Of a stretch of DNA of 64,000 bases, positions 56,502 to 64,000 are shown piece after piece. The translations under genes were made by a program, and so were the position numbers. The stretch comes from Hormoscilla sp. GM7CHS1pb (lineage in GTDB: Bacteria > Cyanobacteriota > Cyanobacteriia > Cyanobacteriales > Desertifilaceae): the NCBI GenBank assembly GCA_014323675.1, contig JACONN010000006.1, positions 1,178,001-1,242,000 of the forward strand, given 5' to 3'. Positions within the stretch are counted from its first letter, which is position 1, and each line of letters opens with the position of its first letter. Under the pieces are notes generated by a model. It did not search any database. It had not been told where the DNA came from and saw only the letters and a program-made list of their open reading frames with translations.

Positions 56502-58736
56502 TCAGGAGCACCAATAAGCGAGGAGCTCGTCGGTTAAACCGTCTGGCAAACCCAAGGCGCCGTAATTAGTAATATTATCGTTGATGTCGCCGAAGTGAGC
56601 GCTTACATCGAGGTTGAAGTTCTCACCTTCAGTAGCATCGACGTTGTCAATCTCAGTTACCACATACGGAGGGTTTTCCAATTGTTTCCGAGCTGACAAA
56701 TCCTTGATACTGTTGGGGATCGTACCGCGAAGGTCGTTGCCCGCCAGGTGGAGGTTTTCCAAATTGCTGAGGTTCCCTAACGAGGAGGGGAGCGTACCGC
56801 TAAAGGAGTTTCTGGACAGGCCGAGGTTTTTCAAATTGCTGAGGTTCCCTAACTCATTGGGGAGCGTACCGCTAAAGGAGTTTCTGAACAGGCTGAGGTT
56901 TTCCAAATTGCTGAGGTTCCCTAACTCGGAGGGGAGGGGACCGCTCAGGTCGTTGCCCGCTAGGCGGAGGTCTCGCAATTTGCTGAGGTTCCCTAACTCG
57001 GAGGGGAGCGTGCCGTTCAGGGAGTTTCCGTACAGGCGGAGTCTTTTCAAATTGCTGAGGTTCCCTAACTCGGAGGGGAGGGGACCGCTCAAGTCGTTCT
57101 TGGACAGCCAGAGGTCTCGCAATTTGCTGAGGTTCCCTAACTCGGAGGGGAGGGGACCGCTCAAGTCGTTATTGGACAGCCAGAGATCTCGCAATTTGCT
57201 GAGGTTCCCTAATGAGGAGGGGAGGGTACCGCTCAAGTCGTTCTTGTTCAGCTTGATTTCCGTCACCCGATCTCCGACTACCTTGACTCCATGCCAGCCA
57301 CTAACAACAGAAGCCTCAGGGGGAGTTGAGCTGCTGAAATCCCAGGAAGTCCAGCCTGTATTCTTCTTCCAATTATCACCATCAGTGCTGTTATAGAGAT
57401 CCCCCATGGCTGCATAATCAGCGGGATTGAGAGAATTCTCGCCTTCATTAACGTTGTTGATGTTAATGGTAAAATTCTCCCAGTATGGCCAATCACCAGT
57501 ATCAGTAGTTTGAACGAGGATGCTGTAACTGGACTGAGTTTCAAAGTCTGGGGAACTGTTGATTCGCAGTTTGTCCTCGACAATAGTGAAGGCAGCGTTA
57601 TCCGTATCTCCTGTACCCGCTATCAACTGGTAGGTAAAGGTATCCCCGAAATTGGCGTCGGTGGTCGAGAAGGTGCCGACAACAGTGTTGGCCGCGACGT
57701 TTTCATCTATGCTGTTGTTGCTGAGATGGAGGTCGGTGGGTCGGCGTTGATTGATCTGGAAGTTAAAGGTTACCTCATTTTTAAAGGTTACGATCGGCAG
57801 GGCTTCGGGCATGCCCTGGTTGTTTCCGTTGCTATTGTATCGGGTGCTCAGGGCGTAAATGCTGGTGATGCCCTCGGAATTGAAGTTCCCGCTGCCACTA
57901 CGAGATCTATTTGCCTCAAAGTCGGTGTTATCGATCGTAAGCTGGCCCGAGCGGATGAATATGGCTGGGCCCAAGCCCGCGCCGTTGCCGCCGTCGCCGT
58001 TGCCGCCACCGAAGCCGCCTAAGCCATCCTTGCTGCCGCCGCCGCCGCCGAAGCCACCGTTGCCACCGTTGCCACCGTTGCCACCGTTGCCGTTTGAAGA
58101 TAATACGCTATCACCGCTGCCGCCGCCGCCGCCGCCGAAGCCACCGTTGCCACCGTTGCTGCCGTATACGCCGCCGCCGCCGTTGCCGCCGTATACGCCG
58201 CCGCCGCTGCCGCCGTTGCCGCCGTATACGCCGCCGCCGCCGTTGCCGCCGTATACGCCGCCGCCGTTGCTGCCGTTGCCGCCGTTGCTGCCGTTGTTGC
58301 CATTATTTTCAGGAATTGGAGTGACGAAATTAGCATTTCCACCCGCTCCACTGCCGTTGCCAAGGCCACCAATGGCGCTATTATTGTAGAAACTGCTATT
58401 GGTCACAGTGACCGCCGCTTCATAGATGAACATGGCACCGCCCATGCCTGCTGCCCCGCCGGCGCCATCCCCTCCCTGGGCCCAGCCGTTGCCAAAGTTC
58501 AAGTTATCAAAATTGACCGAACCGCTTCTGACGAAGAACAGCCGGTATTTGTCGTCGCCACTAATGGTGTTGTTGTTCCCTTCGATCGTGAGCTGGACAT
58601 CTTCTTCAATAACGGGTAGCAACCCATCAAGAGTAATATTTCCCTTGATGTTAATGGTATCTGCCTCACCGTTATTCTTGGAAGCGGTAATAGCTTGGGA
58701 TAGTTCTGCTGGTGTGTCTACGTTAAATATAGCCAT
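56502..58736 (-). CDS. Surface-type protein: beta-helix, Gly-rich repeats, cadherin-like domain and LRRs
   Basis: 744 residues. After an N-terminus typical of cyanobacterial polymorphic outer proteins (MAIFNVDTPAELSQAI) comes a short right-handed beta-helix segment with a glycine/asparagine-rich insert (about 90-250; GGVYGGNGGG units). A cadherin-like domain follows (SNNSIDENVAANTVVGTFS to TDTGDWPYWENF), then about eight plant-type LRRs (LRDLWLSNNDLSGPLPSELG) at 480-690 and the start of a second cadherin-type domain that ends abruptly at GALGLPDGL. No signal peptide; such proteins are often secreted by a C-terminal signal, which would be missing here. Neighbour is an ISKra4 fragment. Confidence 0.82.
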   Translation of the reverse strand: MAIFNVDTPAELSQAITASKNNGEADTINIKGNITLDGLLPVIEEDVQLTIEGNNNTISGDDKYRLFFVRSGSVNFDNLNFGNGWAQGGDGAGGAAGMGGAMFIYEAAVTVTNSSFYNNSAIGGLGNGSGAGGNANFVTPIPENNGNNGSNGGNGSNGGGVYGGNGGGGVYGGNGGSGGGVYGGNGGGGVYGSNGGNGGFGGGGGGSGDSVLSSNGNGGNGGNGGNGGFGGGGGSKDGLGGFGGGNGDGGNGAGLGPAIFIRSGQLTIDNTDFEANRSRSGSGNFNSEGITSIYALSTRYNSNGNNQGMPEALPIVTFKNEVTFNFQINQRRPTDLHLSNNSIDENVAANTVVGTFSTTDANFGDTFTYQLIAGTGDTDNAAFTIVEDKLRINSSPDFETQSSYSILVQTTDTGDWPYWENFTININNVNEGENSLNPADYAAMGDLYNSTDGDNWKKNTGWTSWDFSSSTPPEASVVSGWHGVKVVGDRVTEIKLNKNDLSGTLPSSLGNLSKLRDLWLSNNDLSGPLPSELGNLSKLRDLWLSKNDLSGPLPSELGNLSNLKRLRLYGNSLNGTLPSELGNLSKLRDLRLAGNDLSGPLPSELGNLSNLENLSLFRNSFSGTLPNELGNLSNLKNLGLSRNSFSGTLPSSLGNLSNLENLHLAGNDLRGTIPNSIKDLSARKQLENPPYVVTEIDNVDATEGENFNLDVSAHFGDINDNITNYGALGLPDGLTDELLAYWCS
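58019..58290. repeat. Imperfect tandem repeats encoding Gly-rich units
   Basis: Tandem copies of ccgccgtatacgccgccgcc (58155-58265) and ccaccgttg triplets (58050-58095) within the surface-protein gene. They encode GGVYGGNGGG and GGNGG units on the minus strand and read as proline-rich on the other. Likely to vary in copy number. Confidence 0.9.
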
Positions 58737-59084
58737 GATTACTAAGTAGTATTATTATTACTGTGCGATTCCTTTAGTGTAAATATTTTAGTGCGACTCG
58801 TTTAGCGTCAAGGTTCACAATGGACTAAATAAGGTCAAATTACCGAGACCGCTAACAGGATTTCATCAGTCCTGATAACTTGTAGGGTAAGCAGGCCACC
58901 GGTGGAAACACCAAAAGGAACCGGCGAAACCCAGAGATGATGCCATCAAAATTCCCCCAAAGATGATTTTTATCTCAAACTTCGCTGTACTTATTTAAAT
59001 TATCATAGCAGCTAGCAATCGTTTTTGGGTAAATTTTTGTTAACTGAGTATATGCTTAAGGCATAAATGGGATACTCCCGAGGG

Positions 59085-59230
59085 ATGTCGCTTGTTGCCA
59101 AGGCCTGGAGTAATGCCTGGGATATGCTGACGTAGGACGGATATGACCTCCCAGCCGTCGGATACCCCTGTAGGGGCGACTTTGGGTAAGTCTTATGTAA
59201 CGGAAGTGATTGGAAGCTCGACCTAATACG
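59085..59230 (+). mobile_element. Degenerate group II intron remnant
   Basis: aaggcctggagtaatgcctg with ggatatgctgacgtaggacg (59099-59139) matches the intron in the SDR gene (13876-13914: aaagccttgggtaacgcctag...). The end gtgattggaagctcgaccta resembles domain VI and the 3' end of that intron. An inserted palindromic segment (ctcccagccgtcggatac with cctgtaggggcga) lies between; the same segment is in the MITE at 28485. Most of the intron is deleted. Confidence 0.65.
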
Positions 59231-59271
59231 ATAGAAGATGATTAGAAGATGATGTAATCAGAAGATTAATT

Positions 59272-59766
59272 GTGGCAAATTTACAAAACGGGACGACAAA
59301 GGAGATATTTGACAGAACCTACACCATCACTGACGCTGCTGGCGAGTTGATCGACACAGGCATAGTGCAAGTGCAAATCTCGCTAGACTCCCCAGAGATA
59401 GTGACCAAGGGCGCGGGGCCCGAAAATGAAACTGTGGAGATTGATGAGATAATTAACTCGAAAACAGAACGGAAAACAGTAGAAAGGACCGTGTCCCAAG
59501 CGATCGCTCGCGGTTGGATAGACTCAGAGTTCCAGGAACGCTTTTTCGACGATCCGGCTGCAACGCTGCGAGAAGCCGGGCTTCTTCTGGAAGAGTCCGT
59601 ACAAGTGGAAGTGGTGGGAAGTTCCCAGCCAGTGTTACGATTTGCGGGATCTGGCGGGGAAATTACCATAGAAATCCTTCTGCCTGCTAAACCAGCCGCC
59701 CTGACAGACGAACAGCTTATAATTGAGATCGGCAATGATGGTCCTGGTGGCTGTTCTTGTTGCTAA
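59272..59766 (+). CDS. NHLP-type RiPP precursor with C-terminal CSCC
   Basis: 164 residues starting at GTG 59272. Residues about 75-150 match the nitrile-hydratase-like leader (NHLP) of ribosomal natural product precursors: AIARGWIDSEFQERFFDDPA, LREAGLLLEESVQVEVVG, ITIEILLPAKPAALTDEQL. The end IGNDGPGGCSCC places a Gly-Gly before a four-residue cysteine-rich core, as in cleaved leaders, but the core is unusually short. The first ~70 residues are an extra beta-rich extension (FDRTYTITDAAGELIDTGIV). No modifying enzyme or NHLM transporter gene is in the window, so processing is inferred from the family. Confidence 0.75.
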   Translation: MANLQNGTTKEIFDRTYTITDAAGELIDTGIVQVQISLDSPEIVTKGAGPENETVEIDEIINSKTERKTVERTVSQAIARGWIDSEFQERFFDDPAATLREAGLLLEESVQVEVVGSSQPVLRFAGSGGEITIEILLPAKPAALTDEQLIIEIGNDGPGGCSCC

Positions 59767-60082
59767 AGTCCCTCCTGCCTGGTGCAGCAGGGCGAAAAGA
59801 TTTTCCCTGTCTGGGTTAGCACCCCCCAGAGCAAGCTGCCCTCCCCAGTGGAAGGATGCTCTGGCATACTTTTCAGCGGAGGCTCCTGTGAGTTCCTTTC
59901 CTGGGAACCTGAGGGCCCGAGCAGCGTAAGGTTCCCTACCAACGGGTTTTGACCACACCCTCGTGACCAGGGTCTCCCTGGTCACGTTCCGTTGAGGCTC
60001 TGCCTCCTGGCCTCGACAGCGGAGCACATAGGAGTCCCAGAAATCACAAGCTCACAAGAGGCAGAGCCTCAGATGGCCTCAT
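59767..60082. repeat. Gap with hairpin repeats
   Basis: Contains caacgggttttgaccacacc (one MITE end, 59939-59958), a perfect gtgaccaggg/ccctggtcac palindrome (59963-59985) and gaggctctgcctc...gaggcagagcctc inverted arms (59995-60070). No gene. Confidence 0.7.
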
Positions 60083-63000
60083 TTAGGTTAAGCTCGGATT
60101 GTGTTTTTTTCTGTCGGCGTAATTAATCAGCTCAATTGGCAGGGCCTGAGACAGATCCTCAGATTGATTCACGATAATCTCATCCCCCTCAACTTCCCCA
60201 GAGGCCGCGACTACCAGCTTGCTATCCTGATTGAGGATCAGCACGGCTTTTTCGGCACCGGCGTTCTCGATCGCGATCTGCATCAATTTTTCTATCAGCC
60301 GCTCGAGCACCACTTCATTGGAGATGGCAAGTCCTGCTTTCAGCAATGCGGGCAAATCTAATAATGCCGCCGAACTGGTTGCGGCTCTCGTCCGAGTCAC
60401 GTCAATTTTTTGGGGCTTGGCTGTGGCAATGCTAGAGAGGAACTGGGGATACCTTGACTCTAGGTCTTTTACCTTGGCCTTCGCTCCCCAGTGAATATAG
60501 CTAGAGTAGGACTCAATTATATAGAACTTGCCCATACTCTCGCGGCCTCTCCCTAGATGAAACTCTCCCGCCAGTTCCTTTGCTAGGGCCTCTTCGTGGG
60601 TATATCCCTGTTCCCTGGCCCCCGCGATCGCCCGCTCGTAAAGCTCTATTGCCACAACATGCTTTCCCTTGACTCGGGCCTTCTCTGCTGCCACTAGATC
60701 GTACTTGTGCTGGAAGTTGCACGGCGCCTGCTCCGCCCAGCGCTGCATTTGCTTTTGTAGGGACGCTACTTTCCTCAGAGCCTGTTTTTGTTCCCTTTCC
60801 TCCCAATGGGGATGCTGAGCTAGTAGGGCTAGGGAATAGTAGAAGTTGTGCTGGGCTACAAACAGCAGTCCCGATACGGCGGATATATATTCTTCTGCTA
60901 GCTTCGCGTTTTCTACTGCCTCACCGGGCTGCTTAAATAAATACAGGAGAATCAATTTTGCTATATAGACTATAAACAGTGAAGTATAAATTTTATTCTC
61001 CCTAAACACTGGCAGCATTTCTGTTTCCTTAAATGCCGCGCCTGTTAACTCAAATGCTGACATTGATTTAGCGAGTAAATTCAACATCATTTGCTGATAG
61101 ATTTTTATCCCTAGAACATGATATTCTAGTTTCAGCTTTTTCAGCAAATCAGCATATTGCACGTGCTTCTGCTCGACATCTTCCAGATGATCTCCGATAA
61201 AAAACCTGTGTGCACAGTAGTTGATAGCCGCATAACCTGAATATACTAACTCTCCGCTTTCCAGCCCGCTTTGCACCGCTTCCTGCAAAGGTTCTATAGT
61301 TTCCCTGACATGCTCTTTCCAATGTCTGATATGACCGTTAAATATATCTAATACGATTGATTTGTATTCTTTCGCCTCGAATATATCCAGCAACCTTAAA
61401 GCCAGTTTTCCAAATCTATACCCCGATTCTATATCTCCCATAAACGCACACAGAGTCATTGCATAATCAATATATGCTATCGTTCCAATATGTGAATTTC
61501 CATAGTTTTTACAGATATTTACAGAAGTAAATATAATTAGCGACATCAACTGAGGATTGACAATATAAGCAGCACTACCCATTAGATTTAATATTTGCAG
61601 AGCTGCAAGTTGAGCTGCGTCAGTCATTTTAGGCAAATCCGCCAAATCCTCAATCACCCCTATACTAGGCGGTTCTTGTTCTAGGGTCACCCCGAGCATT
61701 CCCAGAACTTGCTGACCCCGTTCCAGCGCTGCTTGCATCTGGTTTTGAGCAATATCAGCCTGGATCAGCAGCTCGTACACCTTGACTTTTTCTAGCAGTG
61801 TTTTTGCTTGCTCTAGAGCCACTTCCGCCAATACTTGAGATCGCTCAAAATTGCTGTTGAGGTATTCCACTTCTACAGCTTCCAGATATAGAGCCTGCAT
61901 CAGGTCATAATTTCTCTGCCAGCCATCTTCCTCCAGCAGTCCCAGACCTACATTTATATATTTGAGAGAGGCTTCATAAGCCGCCGCCGCCTTCGCTTTC
62001 TGACTGGCTGTGAGATTCATCTCCGCCAGATCGTCCTTTTCGGACAAAGTAGAGAGTAAGTCCACGCCATGATTCAGTTGGTTCACCAGGGCAAATATTC
62101 TTTCCTGGCGTTTTTCTGGACTGGTGCTTTCCAGCAACTGCTGGCCAATTCTCAGGTGAGTCTCTTTTTTCTCCTCTTCCGGAATTAGAGAATAGACCGC
62201 CTGCTGCACCCGATCGTGCAAAAACTTGTAATCTACCTTGACATCAGCTACCCTCCTATCCTCCTCTTCTTCCCCACCAAACACCTGCAGAATCTTGTAT
62301 CCCTCCGATAGGGGCAGCAATAAACCCGCCTGTAGTGCTGCCCACAGCTGCCCTGCCGCAGTCGTGGTTGACGAACCCTTGGCGATCGCTAGCACCTGCA
62401 AATTAAACTTGTTGCCGATACAAGCTGCCAGTTTTAACACCTGCTGGGTTGCTGCTGGCAGCTTTTGGATATTTCTGGCCATCAGTTCCACCACGCTATA
62501 ATCCGTAATGCCCACGGCTTTAATTTTTGCCATGTCCCACTGCCAGCTATCCGTCTCTACCTCATATACCAGCAGGTTTTCCGCGTACAGACTTTTCAGC
62601 ATCTGCGTCAGGAAGAAGGGATTGCCACCTGTTTTATGGAAAATTAGGTCTGCTAAGGCTTGTATCTTTTCATTACTGGCGACTGCCGATCCCTTGTCAC
62701 CATCGGACCCATGCTGCCCAAACAGAGTATCTGCTACCAACTGACTGACATCACCATTAGACAAAGGCCCAATGATGATATCATTCACCACCGCGCTAGT
62801 TGATTGCATCCTCTCGATCGCCTGGATCAGGGGATGGGTGGGACTGACTTCGTTATCTCGATAGGCCCCGATGGTTAAGATATATTTGCTATCCCTGTTA
62901 GTCATCAGCAGCTCAATTAACTGCAAAGATGCTGCATCTGCCCACTGTAAGTCATCCAAGAACAGTACTAGAGGGTGTTCTGCTTTGCAAAAGACACCGA

Positions 63001-64000
63001 TAAATTGGAGAAACACCCGATTAAAGCGGTTTTGGCCTTCCGATGGTCCCAGTTGCGGCACTTCTGGCTGGGGACCGATAATCAGTTGTACTTCCGGAAT
63101 CACATCTACGATCACCCGACCGTTCGGTCCCAGGGCCTTTCCTAGTTCTGTACGCCAAGCCGCCAGTCTCTGAGAACTTTCCGTCAACAGCATACTCATC
63201 AATTCCGAGAACGCTTGAATCACCCCTGAATAGGGGATATTCCGCTTGAACTGGTCGTACTTGCCAGTAATAAAATAGCCCCGTGCCTTGACGATCGGTC
63301 TCTGGACCTCATTGACAATTGCTGTTTTCCCAATCCCCGAGTAGCCGCTGACCAGCAGCATCTCCGCTTCTCCCTCTTGGGATACCCAAGCGAAAGCCTT
63401 CATCAGGGCCCTTACTTCCTCTTCCCTGCCATAGAGTTTTTGCGAAATCAGCAGTTGCGAGGGGCGATCGCGGCTTCCGGGAACAAAGTCCGACAGCGAT
63501 CCTCCAGCAAGCAGCCTCTCCAGGCATATTTTCAGGTCATACTTTAGTCCCGCCCCACTTTGGTATCTCTCTTCCGCCCTCTTGGCCAACAGTTTCATCA
63601 CGATCGCCGCCACTGCCTCCGGTATCTCCGGGTTTACCTGCTGGGGCCATACCGGTTGTTTGGCAATATGGCAGTGAACCAATTCCATCGGGTCACTGCT
63701 GATAAAAGGGAGCCTGCCCGTTAGCATTTCATATAAGGTCACCCCAAGGAATAGAAATCCGTCCGGTAGTCGATCGAGCGATTCATCCGACCAGTTTGCT
63801 CTGGTGACATATAGGCCAGGGTTCCTTTTAGATTCCTATCTCCTTCCCCGACCTGGCCTGGCGTGGCGTTGGTAAATGCCAAGCGCGAGGCTATGCTAAA
63901 GTCCGTCAGCCTTACCTCCCCTGTTCCCTCATCAATGATGATATTTGATGGTTTGATATCCTTATGAATAATCGGCATTTTATGCAGTTCCTCCAAGGTG
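60083..64000 (-). CDS. Ser/Thr kinase-AAA ATPase-GAF signalling protein, start outside window, frameshifted and C-terminally truncated
   Basis: Its N-terminus lies beyond 64000. The kinase part has the catalytic loop IIHKDIKPSNIIID, DFSIASRL (DFG changed to DFS) and GTLAYMSPEQTGRMNRSIDY. The frame breaks at C4 63742-63745; one base restores TDFYSLGVTLYEMLTGRLPF. A large STAND-type ATPase follows with Walker A VSGYSGIGKTAIVNEV, Walker B VLFLDDLQWADAASL, a long helical/TPR-like region (about residues 480-1100) and the start of a GAF domain (LLDLPALLKAGLAISNEVVL). The GAF ends early, in repeat DNA, at KHNPSLT, so the usual histidine kinase end is lost. Multi-domain kinases of this build are common in filamentous cyanobacteria. 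Confidence 0.88.

Noticed and set aside
58155-58265. Second candidate for a CRISPR-like array
   Set aside because: The tandem units are in-frame coding repeats for GGVYGGNGGG.
57859-58389. Long proline-rich reading frame on the + strand
   Set aside because: It is the complement of the glycine-rich repeats of the minus-strand surface protein; composition is dictated by GGN codons on the other strand.
58780-59040. Possible riboswitch-like leader (ccaccggtggaaacaccaaa region)
   Set aside because: I could not match it to any riboswitch consensus, and it precedes an intron relic rather than a gene.

Overview
The window looks like a filamentous, repeat-rich cyanobacterium. Evidence is the very frequent octamer GCGATCGC, heptamer tandem repeats, a cyanobacterial PII protein, an RpaB-type regulator followed by plsX-fabH-fabD-plsC, CcdA/Ccs1 cytochrome assembly, and an icfG-type regulatory cluster. 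Assignment to a genus is not possible from the sequence alone.

Layout. 1-2933: phosphoenolpyruvate carboxylase (start outside the window), carrying two inverted-repeat insertions and a frameshift. 2934-5134: decayed DNA with an IS5-type deletion derivative, pseudogenes and one small hypothetical gene. 5135-20078: a long + strand cluster. It holds DUF99, a CMD-family protein, a SnoaL-like protein, a PfpI/AGE-epimerase fusion, STAS, glycogen debranching enzyme GlgX, a duplicated STAS protein, a short-chain dehydrogenase split by a group II intron, an IcfG-like phosphatase, an RsbW-like kinase, a membrane SpoIIE phosphatase and a membrane nucleotide cyclase. Apart from the insertions this resembles the icfG partner-switching locus of Synechocystis, which couples STAS phosphorylation to carbon/glycogen metabolism. 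20160-26875: housekeeping genes (ccdA, ccs1, queF, glnB, rdgB, phosphohexomutase). 26900-33150: a graveyard of insertion sequences, MITEs and gene fragments, including a 512-bp copy of radA. 33155-41481: a minus-strand lipopeptide-type locus (FAAL, partial acyl-CoA dehydrogenase, condensation, adenylation probably for Ser, carrier, thioesterase, then an MFS exporter), cut by an IS630 element. 41917-50136: radA, rpaB, plsX, fabH, fabD, and plsC after a remnant of an NgoPII-like restriction enzyme. 50169-56362: a second accessory region with a DUF2288 gene, tRNA-Arg, a broken E1-like (ThiF) gene, and an IS-truncated NACHT-membrane-TPR-ClpS fusion. 56502-64000: a glycine-rich/LRR surface-type protein, an NHLP-type RiPP precursor ending in CSCC, and a Ser/Thr kinase-ATPase-GAF receptor running off the end.

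Three themes cut across the window. First, short palindromic elements are inserted inside genes, sometimes in frame, so they add peptide segments. Second, almost every frameshift can be repaired by adding one base, usually to a homopolymer, which points either to base-calling errors or to a strong single-base deletion bias. Third, mobile DNA (ISKra4, IS630, IS110, IS1182-like and group II introns) has rearranged the accessory regions, with several exact target-site duplications still visible.
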